The translations under genes were made by a program, and so were the position numbers. A stretch of DNA of 64,000 nucleotides from positions 1 to 64,000 of the forward strand of contig JAEEZS010000016.1 in NCBI GenBank assembly GCA_016291905.1, written 5' to 3'. The notes beneath the pieces are model-generated. The model was not told the DNA's origin. It did not search any database and worked only from the letters and a program-made list of their open reading frames with translations. The DNA is from Bacteroidaceae bacterium (lineage in GTDB: Bacteria > Bacteroidota > Bacteroidia > Bacteroidales > Bacteroidaceae). Each line of letters opens with the position of its first letter. Position 1 is the first letter of the stretch. Below are positions 17,627 through 25,950 of this stretch, one piece after another.

Positions 17627-19078
17627 ATGGAAAACATGTCAAGAAGAAATTTTCTGAAAGCAATGGGTGCGACAACGGCAGGGGTCGTGCTGTCGTCGTC
17701 CCCCGTTAGCGCTGCCGAGCGTCTGACAGATAAGAAGCCGAAGAAGAAAGCGGCGCCCGTTGAGCCCGCAAAGGTAAAACTGGCTTGCGTAGGCATTGCC
17801 AACCGCGGACGTCAGATTATCGGTGATTTGGAAAAAACAGGGCTGTGCGAGATTGTTGCCCTGTGCGATGTGGACCCGAACAGCAAGGAATCGAAGCAGA
17901 CGATTGCCGAGCATCCTAATGCCAAAGTGTTCACGGATTTCCGCGAGATGTTCGACAAATGCGCCAACGAGTTCGAGGCAGTCAGCATCGCCATTCCCGA
18001 CTTTGCTCACTTCCCCGTCTGCATGCTGGCTATCTCCATGGGCAAGCATGTCTATGTGGAGAAACCGCTGGCCCGCACGTTCCAGGAAATCGAACTGTTG
18101 ATGGATATTGCCCGACGTCATCCTGAGGTGGTGACGCAGGTAGGCAATCAGGGACATTCTGAGGCTAACTATTTCCAGTTCAAGGCTTGGAAAGAGGCAG
18201 GCATCATTAAGGATGTCTATCGCATCGATGCCCACTTTAACGACTGGCGCCGCTGGTATCCTTACGACCCGAACACCGACCATTATCCTGAGGCACAGCC
18301 CGTGCCTGACGGCATGAACTGGGATGTCTGGAACGGCACGTCGCACTTCCACGACTATAACGACAAGTATCATCCCGGCAACTGGCGCGGATGGTTTGAC
18401 TTCGGTCTCGGCGCGCTGGGTGATTGGGGCGCTCACCTCATCGACACGTGTCATGAGTTCCTTGAGCTCGGACTTCCCTACGAAGTTGAGCCATTGAAGA
18501 TTACGGACTACAACGACTACTTCTTTCCCAAGGAGACGACGCTCCGCTTCCGTTTCCCCTCGCGCGGCGATATGCCCCCCGTGGACCTCACGTGGTATGA
18601 TGGCGAAAAGAACCTGCCACCTCTTCCCGAGGGCTATGGCTCGATGACGAACAATCAGAGCGACGTGCCGGCCTCTGGCCAGAACGTACCGGGCAAGGAC
18701 GCCAAACTCAGCCCGGGTAAAATCATCTACAGCAAGACGCTCACATTCCGCGGTGGTAGCCACGGCTCCACGCTACGAATCATTCCCGAAGCCGCAGCCC
18801 GCGAGATGAAGGACAAGTTGCCCGAAGTGCCACAGAGCCCCTCGAATCACTTCGCCAATTTCCTGCTGGCATGTCAGGGCAAGGAGCAGACACGCTCGCC
18901 GTTTGCTGTCTTCGGTCCAATGGCCCAATGCTTCAGTCTCGGCATCATCGCCATCCGTACACGGAGCAAGATTCAGTTTGATGCCCGCACAAAGGCCATC
19001 ACCAACAACGCTTTCGCGAATGCCTTGCTTACAGGTATGCCGCCTAGAAAGGGATGGGAAGAATACTATAAGTTTTAA
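17627..19078 (+). CDS. Tat-exported Gfo/Idh/MocA-family oxidoreductase
   Basis: NAD(P)-dependent sugar oxidoreductase of 483 residues. The N-terminus carries a twin-arginine signal (SRRNFLK at residues 5-11, then a hydrophobic stretch ending SAAE), so the folded enzyme is exported with its cofactor. The Rossmann domain starts VKLACVGIANRGRQIIGDL; the YVEKPLA motif holds the catalytic lysine; the C-terminal part has the Bacteroidetes-type HFHDYNDKY and WGAHLIDTCHEF segments. Together with the DUF1080 protein encoded 41 bp downstream it resembles the periplasmic 3-keto-glycoside systems known from Bacteroides. ATG 17627 chosen; ATG 17636 is also possible. Confidence 0.82.
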   Translation: MENMSRRNFLKAMGATTAGVVLSSSPVSAAERLTDKKPKKKAAPVEPAKVKLACVGIANRGRQIIGDLEKTGLCEIVALCDVDPNSKESKQTIAEHPNAKVFTDFREMFDKCANEFEAVSIAIPDFAHFPVCMLAISMGKHVYVEKPLARTFQEIELLMDIARRHPEVVTQVGNQGHSEANYFQFKAWKEAGIIKDVYRIDAHFNDWRRWYPYDPNTDHYPEAQPVPDGMNWDVWNGTSHFHDYNDKYHPGNWRGWFDFGLGALGDWGAHLIDTCHEFLELGLPYEVEPLKITDYNDYFFPKETTLRFRFPSRGDMPPVDLTWYDGEKNLPPLPEGYGSMTNNQSDVPASGQNVPGKDAKLSPGKIIYSKTLTFRGGSHGSTLRIIPEAAAREMKDKLPEVPQSPSNHFANFLLACQGKEQTRSPFAVFGPMAQCFSLGIIAIRTRSKIQFDARTKAITNNAFANALLTGMPPRKGWEEYYKF

Positions 19079-19119
19079 GTTGAAATTAAGTTTAATGCTT
19101 TAATGTAAAAATAAAGAAA

Positions 19120-19974
19120 ATGAAAAAGTTGTCTATTCTTTTTACAGCTTTAGCGATAGTCGCTTTAACCTCCTGCTGCGGGGCAAAGAAGGAGCAGTGC
19201 TGCAAGGATAAGTGCGATGCCCCAAAGGGCGTGGCTGCCCTATGTCCTCAGGAGCGCGACAAGGTGATTACCGGGGCTGTCAGCCTGAAAAACGACAAGC
19301 CCAATACCCTTAGTGCAAAAGAGAAAGCCGACGGCTGGCAGCTGCTGTGGGACGGCAAGACTACCAACGGCTGGCGCAGCGCACGTGCCGACAACTTCCC
19401 CGATCACGGTTGGAAGATTGCCAATGGCATTCTTACTGTAGAGGCTGCCGACGGGGCAGAATCTGGTAATGGAGGCGATATTATCACCATCGACGAATTT
19501 GCTAATTTCATTCTCAAGGTGGACTTCCGCATCACTCCGGGAGCCAACAGCGGTATTAAGTACTTCGTTGACCCGGGGTTGAACAAAGGACCCGGCTCAG
19601 CCATTGGCTGTGAGTTCCAGATTCTGGATGACGAGCTTCACCCTGACGCCAAGCTGGGTGTAAAGGGCAACCGCACGCAGGGCTCCCTCTACGACCTTAT
19701 TCCCTCGCGTAACGGCGAGTGGGACAGCATCAGCGATGCTGATGGCTTCAAGACGGCAATGGTAGTCGTCATGGGCAACCACGTGGAGCACTGGCTGAAC
19801 GGCGTGAAAATCCTGCAGTACGAGCGTAATAACGAGATGTGGAACGCTCTTGTCGCCTACAGCAAGTATCGCGACTGGCCTAATTTCGGTAATCATGCAT
19901 CGGGCCACATCCTGCTGCAGGACCATGGCAATGAGGTTTCGTTCCGCAATGTCAAAATCAAAGTGCTGGAGTAG
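19120..19974 (+). CDS. DUF1080 (3-keto-disaccharide hydrolase type) lipoprotein with Cys-rich N-terminus
   Basis: A 284-residue lipoprotein (lipobox ALTSC, C19). Right after the anchor come C20, C27, C28 and C32 in [17 protein letters not shown], much like the Cys-rich modules of the GalM-like protein at 3574-4935. The rest is one DUF1080 beta-sandwich domain: [34 protein letters not shown], and a C-terminal [19 protein letters not shown]. Members of this family have been shown to cleave 3-keto-glycosides. Pairing with the exported oxidoreductase upstream supports an oxidise-then-cleave route for an extracytoplasmic glycoside; the actual substrate is unknown. Confidence 0.82.
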   Translation: MKKLSILFTALAIVALTSCCGAKKEQCCKDKCDAPKGVAALCPQERDKVITGAVSLKNDKPNTLSAKEKADGWQLLWDGKTTNGWRSARADNFPDHGWKIANGILTVEAADGAESGNGGDIITIDEFANFILKVDFRITPGANSGIKYFVDPGLNKGPGSAIGCEFQILDDELHPDAKLGVKGNRTQGSLYDLIPSRNGEWDSISDADGFKTAMVVVMGNHVEHWLNGVKILQYERNNEMWNALVAYSKYRDWPNFGNHASGHILLQDHGNEVSFRNVKIKVLE

Positions 19975-19976
19975 GC

Positions 19977-20519
19977 GTGGCTGAGCAAAAGCTTTGCTGG
20001 TACGTGGGCTACACGCGCTCGTGTCAGGAGAAAAGTGTGGCAAAGTCTTTGGCTGCTTTGGATGTGGAGTATTACCTTCCCATCCAGAAGGTGCGCCGCA
20101 AGTGGAGCGACCGTATCAAGATCATCGAGCGTCCAGTCTTAGCGCACACTATCTTCATCCGCACCGACCACGAGACGCGCGTCAAGCTGCTGAAGGAAAT
20201 CTACAGCCTCGTAGGTTACATGACGGAACGGGGTCCTTGGACGCCTGTCGTGGTGCCTGACTCGCAGATGGAATCCTTCCGCTTCATGGTCGATAATACT
20301 AACGATGAAGTGGTGTTTGAGCAGAATCCGCTCAAGCCGGGCGACCCGATTGAGGTGCTCGTAGGTCCGCTGGCTGGCATGCGTGGCGAATTGATAAAGA
20401 CGGAGAAAGGCAATTACGTAGCTATCCGTCTGACGTCCTTGGGCGCAGCTATGGTGCAGGTGTCGTTAGATACTATCCGTCGCTACGACCCTGCGAAGGA
20501 AGCCTCCGTTATTCTATAG
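19977..20519 (+). CDS. UpxY/NusG-like transcription antiterminator (orphan)
   Basis: A 180-residue NusG-family protein: NGN domain at about 5-110 (CWYVGYTRSCQEKSVAKSL, EYYLPIQKVRRKWSDR) and a C-terminal KOW domain (PLKPGDPIEVLVGPLAGMRG). This is the UpxY type that in Bacteroides prevents premature termination in long capsule operons. The start is GTG at 19977, two bases after the DUF1080 stop; no in-frame ATG fits the conserved N-terminus. Unlike known UpxY genes it stands at the end of an operon and no polysaccharide locus follows; the next gene is convergent, with an 11-bp 3' overlap. Its target is unknown. Confidence 0.82.
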   Translation: MAEQKLCWYVGYTRSCQEKSVAKSLAALDVEYYLPIQKVRRKWSDRIKIIERPVLAHTIFIRTDHETRVKLLKEIYSLVGYMTERGPWTPVVVPDSQMESFRFMVDNTNDEVVFEQNPLKPGDPIEVLVGPLAGMRGELIKTEKGNYVAIRLTSLGAAMVQVSLDTIRRYDPAKEASVIL

Positions 20520-21750
20520 TTTTCAGGAAGTCTGCCACAACGAAGTTGCTGCCTCCGACGTAGATGAAATCGTCGGGGGCGGCATCGTTTTTGGCAGTTT
20601 GGTAAGCCTCGCTGACGGAGGCATATTCGTGTCCTGCAAGCCCGTAGCAGCGAGCGAGGGCATACAGCGTGTGGCTGCTGAGGGCGCGGCTGACGCTGGG
20701 TTGCGTCAGGTAATAGACGGCGTCCTTCGGCAGGGCATTCAGCACGGGGCGGATGTCCTTGTCGTTCACGAAGCCGAGCACGAGGCGCAGCTGGCGGCAG
20801 GGTTCTTGGTTCAGCTGGAGGATGTTCTCGTGCAGTCCGCCTGGGTTGTGCCCAATGTCGCAGACCACAGTCGGGTGTTGGTACACTTGCTGCCAGCGTC
20901 CCATCAGCCCCGTCAGGTCGCAGACGTGCGCAAAGCCTTGTCGCACAGACTCGTCAGGGATGTCGTATCCCCGCTGCCGCAGCACGTTCGCCGTCGTTAG
21001 GATGGTGCGGGCGTTTTTCTGCTGATATGCGCCTTTGAGTTGCATCTCAAGGTGCTCCAGAACATCCTTGTTCTCTGTGCTTTCGGCAAAGATGAGCGGA
21101 GCATGCAGCTCGTTGGCTCGGGCAACGAAAACGGGGTGTGTTTCGGGCAGCGCTTCGCCAATGACAACGGGCGTGTCAGCCTTGATGATGCCCGCCTTCT
21201 CATAGGCAATCTGCTCAAGCGTATCGCCAAGCAGCGCCGTGTGCTCCAGACTGATATTGGTGATGACGGAAACATCGGGGCGGATGATGTTCGTACAGTC
21301 GAGCCTGCCGCCAAGCCCCACCTCAACGACTGCCACATCTACTTTTTCGTCGGCAAAGTAGCGGAAGGCGAGGGCTGTCGTCACTTCGAAGAAAGAAGGG
21401 TGTAGCGGCTCGAAGAAATCCCGCTCGCGTTCCACGAAATCAGCCACGTAACTGTGAGGGATGGGTGTGCCGTTCACGCGAATGCGCTCGCTGAAGTCGA
21501 GCAGGTGAGGCGAGGTGTAGAGCCCTGTGCGATAGCCTGCCGATTGTAGGACGGCTGCCAGCGTATGGGCACACGAGCCCTTCCCGTTGGTGCCCGTGAT
21601 GTGGATGGTGCGATAGTGCCGGTGAGGATGCCCGAAGTGGTCGTCAAGCGCAAGCGTATTCGCCAGCCCCTCTTTGTAAGCCCCAGGCCCCACGTTGTGG
21701 AACGCCGGCGCACAGCGGTACAGGTAGTCGATGGCTTCCTGGTAGGTCAT
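20509..21750 (-). CDS. folC: Bifunctional folylpolyglutamate synthase / dihydrofolate synthase
   Basis: ATP-dependent Mur-ligase-family enzyme that adds glutamate to (dihydro)folates. It has 413 residues; the P-loop is GTNGKGSCAH after the YRTIHIT strand, followed by YTSPHLLDFSERIRVNG, the central VEVGLGGRLDCTN motif, the ISLEHTALLG motif, and the C-terminal-domain VVCDIGHNPGGL. All are standard for FolC. The start codon abuts the dnaJ stop with no gap, so it is the third gene of grpE-dnaJ-folC. Its 3' end overlaps the convergent UpxY-like gene by 11 bp. Confidence 0.93.
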   Translation of the reverse strand: MTYQEAIDYLYRCAPAFHNVGPGAYKEGLANTLALDDHFGHPHRHYRTIHITGTNGKGSCAHTLAAVLQSAGYRTGLYTSPHLLDFSERIRVNGTPIPHSYVADFVERERDFFEPLHPSFFEVTTALAFRYFADEKVDVAVVEVGLGGRLDCTNIIRPDVSVITNISLEHTALLGDTLEQIAYEKAGIIKADTPVVIGEALPETHPVFVARANELHAPLIFAESTENKDVLEHLEMQLKGAYQQKNARTILTTANVLRQRGYDIPDESVRQGFAHVCDLTGLMGRWQQVYQHPTVVCDIGHNPGGLHENILQLNQEPCRQLRLVLGFVNDKDIRPVLNALPKDAVYYLTQPSVSRALSSHTLYALARCYGLAGHEYASVSEAYQTAKNDAAPDDFIYVGGSNFVVADFLKTIE

Positions 21751-22914
21751 TTAGTCGAACAAGTTCTTGAACTTCTGGAAGAAGCTCTGCTTGGTGCTTT
21801 CTGAAGGCTTGAAGTTGTCGGAATCCTTGAGACCCTCCAGCGCGTTCTTCTCGTCGCGGCTGAGCGTTTCGGGGATATAGACGCTGATGCGCACCAGCAG
21901 GTCGCCGTTGCCGTAGCCGTTGATAGCTGGCAGGCCCTTGCCGCGCAGGCGCATCACCTTGCCGGGCTGTGTGCCGGGCTCGATGGTCATGCGCACTTTG
22001 CCGCTGACGGTGGGAATGTCGACTTGTCCGCCCAGCGCTGCCTGTGGGATGCTAATCATCAGGTTATACACGAGGTCGTTGCCGTCGCGGATAAGTTCCT
22101 TCGACTCCTCCTCCACGATCTGAATGTAGAGGTCGCCCGGCACGCCGTTGTGCTTGGCGGCGTTGCCCTTGCCGCTCATGGTGAGCTGGTATTCGCTGGT
22201 GGCGCCGGCAGGAATCTTAGCCGTGATAACCTCCTCGCCATAGACGATGCCCTCGCCACTACACTTGCGGCACTTGTTCTTGATAATCTTCCCTTCGCCT
22301 CCGCAGCGTGGGCAGGCTGCCTGCGTCTGCATCATGCCGAACATGCTCTGGCGTGTGCGGACGACGTAGCCCGTGCCGTGGCAGTCGGGGCACGTCTCGG
22401 AGCTGCTGCCCTTCTCGGCGCCCGTGCCGTGGCAGTCGGGGCAGGGGACGTATTTCTTGATTTTGAGTTTCTTCTCCGTGCCTGTGGAGATTTCCTGCAG
22501 GGTGAGCTTCACCTTCACGCGCAGGTCGCTGCCGCGGTAGACACGCTCCGCTTGGCGTCCACCGCCTCCGAAGCCGCTTCCGCCGAAGGCGCTGCCGAAG
22601 CCGTGCCCGCCGAAGATGTCGCCGAACATGCTGAAGATGTCGTCCATCGAGAATCCGCCGGCGCCGAATCCGCCTGCGCCGCCCATGCCCTCCACGCCGT
22701 CGGGTCCGAATTGGTCGTAGCGCGCACGCTTGTCCTTGTCGCTCAGCACGCTGTACGCCTCAGCTGCCTCCTTGAACTTCTCCTCGGCAGCCTTGTCACC
22801 CGGGTTGCGGTCAGGGTGGTACTTGATGGCCAGCGTCTTGTACGCTTTCTTTATTTCGTCTTCCGAGGCGTTCTTGTCAACGCCCAGAACTTCATAGTAA
22901 TCACGTTTTGCCAT
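21751..22914 (-). CDS. dnaJ: Chaperone DnaJ
   Basis: Type I Hsp40 co-chaperone of DnaK, 387 residues. J domain with HPD (33-35), Gly/Phe-rich linker (about 74-115), four zinc-finger repeats (CPDCHGTG twice, [16 protein letters not shown]) and the C-terminal substrate-binding domains. Co-transcribed with grpE, whose stop lies 20 bp upstream. No CIRCE element or obvious heat-shock operator was seen upstream of grpE. Confidence 0.97.
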   Translation of the reverse strand: MAKRDYYEVLGVDKNASEDEIKKAYKTLAIKYHPDRNPGDKAAEEKFKEAAEAYSVLSDKDKRARYDQFGPDGVEGMGGAGGFGAGGFSMDDIFSMFGDIFGGHGFGSAFGGSGFGGGGRQAERVYRGSDLRVKVKLTLQEISTGTEKKLKIKKYVPCPDCHGTGAEKGSSSETCPDCHGTGYVVRTRQSMFGMMQTQAACPRCGGEGKIIKNKCRKCSGEGIVYGEEVITAKIPAGATSEYQLTMSGKGNAAKHNGVPGDLYIQIVEEESKELIRDGNDLVYNLMISIPQAALGGQVDIPTVSGKVRMTIEPGTQPGKVMRLRGKGLPAINGYGNGDLLVRISVYIPETLSRDEKNALEGLKDSDNFKPSESTKQSFFQKFKNLFD

Positions 22915-22934
22915 AGACTATACCTCTTTCTATA

Positions 22935-23594
22935 TTAGTTGGCCACGACAACCTTGGCGTGGCGTATGACCTTGTCGTTGAGCTTGTAGCCCGTCTGCAC
23001 GCAGTCGATGACCTGTCCCTTGGGCATGTCGTCCGTGGCAGGCACCATGGCGACGGCCTCGTGGAAGTCGGTGTCGAAGGGCTGGCTCTCCGTCTCAATC
23101 CGTTTCAGTCCGTTCTGCTCCAGCGTGGTGCGGAACTTGGTGGCGATGAGTTTGAATCCCTCGCGGCAGCTTTCGGCGTCGTCGGTTTTGGCCATGGCGT
23201 CGAGGGCGCGGTCCATGTCGTCCAGCACGGGCAGCACGGCCGTCATCAGATTAGCCGAGCCGTTGAGGATGATTTCGCTCTTCTCCTTTAGCGTGCGCTT
23301 GCGGTAGTTCTCAAACTCCGCCATCTGGCGCAGATACTTGTCGTGCAGGTCGTTGTACTTCGCCTCGGCCTCGGCCAGGGCCTTCAGTAGCTTTTCTTCC
23401 TCCGTGGCAGCTTCGGTAGCGGCCTCCTCAGCGGGTTCCGTCGGATTCGCGTCGTCTTCCTGAGATTCTGTAGCCTGTTCAGCCGCAGCCTCGGCTTCGG
23501 CAGCAGCCACGTTTTCGTTGTCCACGACCTTTGTCTCTTGAGCCTCTGGGGCTTCTTTCGATGCTTTCATATATTTTTTATTTTTCTTTGACAT
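22935..23594 (-). CDS. grpE: Nucleotide exchange factor GrpE
   Basis: Hsp70 nucleotide exchange factor of 219 residues. The first 65 residues are an Ala/Glu-rich acidic, probably disordered extension; the long coiled-coil (EEKLLKALAEAEAKYNDLHD) and the conserved YLRQMAEFENYRKRT and the C-terminal GYKLNDKVIRHAKVVVAN follow. First gene of the grpE-dnaJ-folC unit. The region upstream holds the 21-bp array at 23739-23843, so any grpE promoter lies between that array and 23594, but no TAnnTTTG box was found there. Confidence 0.95.
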   Translation of the reverse strand: MSKKNKKYMKASKEAPEAQETKVVDNENVAAAEAEAAAEQATESQEDDANPTEPAEEAATEAATEEEKLLKALAEAEAKYNDLHDKYLRQMAEFENYRKRTLKEKSEIILNGSANLMTAVLPVLDDMDRALDAMAKTDDAESCREGFKLIATKFRTTLEQNGLKRIETESQPFDTDFHEAVAMVPATDDMPKGQVIDCVQTGYKLNDKVIRHAKVVVAN

Positions 23595-23738
23595 ACGGAT
23601 GTTGATTTTAAGAATTAGTTTTTCTGCCCTGTTTTATGCAAATTCCGTGCCATGTCAGCCTGTGCGTCATTTTTTCTCCTTTGTCAGCCCTCTTTCCGCC
23701 AATTGTGGCACATCCGCTGGCTTTCCTGTCATTTGCAG

Positions 23739-23843
23739 CCCATGGGGATAATCTCGCAGCCCATGGGAATAATCTCTCAGCCCAGTGGGCTAATTTCGTA
23801 GCGCAGGGGACTGGGAATGCAACGCAGGGGAATGGAGTAATAG
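23739..23843. repeat. Tandem array of five 21-bp units
   Basis: Units start at 23739, 23760, 23781, 23802 and 23823. The first two are CCCATGGGGATAATCTCGCAG and a close variant, each with the palindrome CCCATGGG; the third has CCCAGTGGG and the last two CGCAGGGGA. It fills part of the 684-bp gene-free stretch between grpE and cdd. Same unit length and same unit number as the arrays at 5044 and 48106. Confidence 0.85.
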
Positions 23844-24001
23844 CCCCTGATTCCTTACAATTCGTAATCATGACAGAAAACAGGGCAGATGGCGCGGGAT
23901 TTCTTAACCTTCAGAACCTCGGAAAGACAGTCACCATCAAACGACAAGAAAAAATGGTCAATATGAAAACGATTGATTCACAGAGTAAAGATGTTTTTCT
24001 T

Positions 24002-24215
24002 GGTCATTTTGTCATTAGTCATTATGTCATTAAGGAGTTAATACCTCCCCACACCCAACTTTTAAGAAATAGTTTAATTATATATTATAATAATATATTA
24101 TTATAATATATAATTAAAAAAGAATTATTATATTTTTTTTTATTCTATCCCCCTTCCAGCCTCACTCATCGGATATGCGAGTCCTTAATGACAAATGACA
24201 TAATGACATAATGAC
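24002..24215. repeat. Inverted 8-bp repeat clusters around a perfect 46-bp AT palindrome
   Basis: GTCATTAT-type units at 24002-24035 face ATGACATA-type units at 24183-24215 (arms of about 25 bp complementary with few mismatches). Between them, 24073-24118 is a perfect 46-bp palindrome made only of A and T (arms 24073-24095 and 24096-24118). The arrangement mirrors 5183-5360. No coding sequence was recognised in 23844-24278. Confidence 0.85.
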
Positions 24216-24278
24216 TACTTTTTTAGTTAACGTACTTTCGTTTAGGGGAATTAGTGAATGTGGAAGAGCGGCTCCCTT

Positions 24279-24761
24279 TTACTCTTTCAGGAAGCTGCCG
24301 TCGAAGGTAAGGGGGAGGATCTGGCTGACACTCTCTATCACGTACGTCCCTTGCGTGCCGAAGAGTAGGATACGCATGGGGTGTCCGGCGCGCGTCTCCG
24401 ACTCCAGCATAACCTGCCGGCAGGCGCCGCAAGGTGGGGTGGGGATGGACGTCAGCCCGTCGGCATCCGCAGCCGCTATTGCCAGCGCCACGACGCCCTG
24501 CTCGGGGTGTTGCGCGCCGGCAGCAAACAGGGCCGTGCGCTCGGCACAGAGGCCCGAGGGAAACGCGGCGTTCTCCTGATTGCAGCCTGTCACAATCGTG
24601 CCGTCGTCCAGACGCACGGCAGCGCCCACATGGAAGTGACTGTAGGGGGCATAGCTGCGCCGCGTGGCCTCCTGGGCAGCGAGCACCAGCTGTCGGTCTG
24701 CCTCCGGAAGCTCGTCGAAAGCATACAGCGTGTAACGACACTCGTGGGTGAACTCTTTCAT
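24279..24761 (-). CDS. cdd: Cytidine deaminase
   Basis: Zinc hydrolase converting (deoxy)cytidine to (deoxy)uridine in pyrimidine salvage. With the start at 24761 the protein has 160 residues; zinc ligands are C72 in GLCAERTALF and C111/C114 in PPCGACRQV, and E74 is the proton shuttle. The conserved YAPYSHFHVGAAV and TGCNQENAAFPSG segments are present. Longer in-frame extensions upstream are ignored because the -7 box at 24782 lies within them. Divergent from the glucosaminidase gene. Confidence 0.93.
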   Translation of the reverse strand: MKEFTHECRYTLYAFDELPEADRQLVLAAQEATRRSYAPYSHFHVGAAVRLDDGTIVTGCNQENAAFPSGLCAERTALFAAGAQHPEQGVVALAIAAADADGLTSIPTPPCGACRQVMLESETRAGHPMRILLFGTQGTYVIESVSQILPLTFDGSFLKE

Positions 24762-24781
24762 GTTTTTTCGTAGATTTTCTG

Positions 24782-24789
24782 CAAAAATA
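24782..24789 (-). promoter_or_regulatory. -7 box of cdd
   Basis: TATTTTTG on the minus strand, perfect match, about 20 bp before the ATG at 24761. Confidence 0.55.
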
Positions 24790-24822
24790 AGGCAACCGTT
24801 GCATAAAAACAAAAAAAATCCG

Positions 24823-24830
24823 TATTTTTG
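24823..24830 (+). promoter_or_regulatory. -7 box of the glucosaminidase gene
   Basis: TATTTTTG, perfect match, 34 bp before the ATG at 24865. The two divergent boxes are 33 bp apart. Confidence 0.5.
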
Positions 24831-24864
24831 TGCGCAGAAACCGCTAAGAACCCCATTCTGTCCT

Positions 24865-25746
24865 ATGAGAAGACTCTTTCTGACGCTTTTTCTGGTAGCT
24901 TTAGCCCTTTCTGCCGCTGCGCAGAACCAGCAATATGTCAAGTACATCGACCAGCACAAGGCGCTGGCTGTTGATCAGATGAAGAAGTACAACATCCCTG
25001 CCAGCATCACGCTGGCGCAGGCTCTGCTGGAGTCTGGCGCCGGACAGAGCGAGCTGGCACGGAAGAGCAACAACCACTTCGGCATCAAGTGTCACGACTG
25101 GGCAGGACGCAAGGTCTATCACGACGATGACATGCGCGACGACTGCTTCCGCGTTTATAAGTCCGTCAAGGATTCGTACGAAGACCACTCCATCTTCCTC
25201 TCGTCGCACCAGCGCTATGCCGGGCTCTTCCGCCTGAAGCCTACCGACTACGTGGGCTGGGCGCGCGGGCTGAAGGCAGCGGGCTACGCCACCAGCCCCA
25301 CTTATGCCGACAGGCTCATCAATATCATCGAGTCGTACAACCTCGACCGTCTCGATTCCGATAAATGGAAGTACGCCCCCACCTACTTCCCTGAAGCCCC
25401 CCACACCCCGCATTTGGCTAACGGGCTGGTCTATGTCGTTGCGCGGCAGGGCGACACCATGCAGGGCATTGCCGACGAGTTCAAGATTTCGCGCAGCAAG
25501 CTCATCCGCTACAACGACCTTTACAAGACCTACGTCCCTCAGAAGGGCGACATCATCTACCTGCATCGCAAGAATGCCCGTGCGCAGAAGGGCTATGCCG
25601 TCCATATCGTCAAGGACGGCGACAGCATGTACCTCATCTCGCAGATGTACGGCATCCGCCTCGCGCGTCTTTATAAAATGAATAAGGATAAGGGCGACAT
25701 CTACACCTACAGCCCTCGCATCAACGACATCATCCGCCTGCGTTAA
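24865..25746 (+). CDS. Secreted glucosaminidase with LysM domains
   Basis: Peptidoglycan hydrolase of 293 residues. The start at 24865 gives a signal peptide (MRRLFLTLFLVALALSAAAQ). A GH73-type glucosaminidase domain follows at about 30-160: SITLAQALLESGAG with the likely catalytic E56, then KSNNHFGIKC and DYVGWARGLKAAGYAT. Two LysM peptidoglycan-binding motifs are at about 190-235 (VVARQGDTMQGIADEFKIS) and 245-293 (HIVKDGDSMYLISQMYGI). Probably acts in the periplasm in cell separation or wall turnover. Confidence 0.88.
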   Translation: MRRLFLTLFLVALALSAAAQNQQYVKYIDQHKALAVDQMKKYNIPASITLAQALLESGAGQSELARKSNNHFGIKCHDWAGRKVYHDDDMRDDCFRVYKSVKDSYEDHSIFLSSHQRYAGLFRLKPTDYVGWARGLKAAGYATSPTYADRLINIIESYNLDRLDSDKWKYAPTYFPEAPHTPHLANGLVYVVARQGDTMQGIADEFKISRSKLIRYNDLYKTYVPQKGDIIYLHRKNARAQKGYAVHIVKDGDSMYLISQMYGIRLARLYKMNKDKGDIYTYSPRINDIIRLR

Positions 25747-25851
25747 CACGCATACGTCAAATTTGCCTAATTCACCGAAAGAGAGAGCTCTTTCTCCGGC
25801 AATTGTATTCCTGCAAGAATTTGCAGAAAAATGCTTTTTTCTTTGAAAAAA

Positions 25852-25884
25852 AGTTGCTAATGTGAAAAGATGTTTTTACCTTTG
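25852..25884 (+). promoter_or_regulatory. Promoter of the first large surface protein gene
   Basis: TTTG at 25852-25855, a 21-bp spacer and TACCTTTG at 25877-25884, a full match to the Bacteroidetes sigma-ABfr pattern. The ATG follows at 25951, leaving a leader of about 60 bases. Confidence 0.65.
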
Positions 25885-25950
25885 CATGTTCATTAGTCGA
25901 AAAAAGTAAGTGTTTAATTATATTCCATGTTTAACCAAAAAAGTAAGCTT

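Noticed and set aside
25777..25794. Hairpin GAAAGAG-AGAG-CTCTTTC after the glucosaminidase gene as terminator
   Set aside because: Only a 7-bp stem and no T tract downstream.
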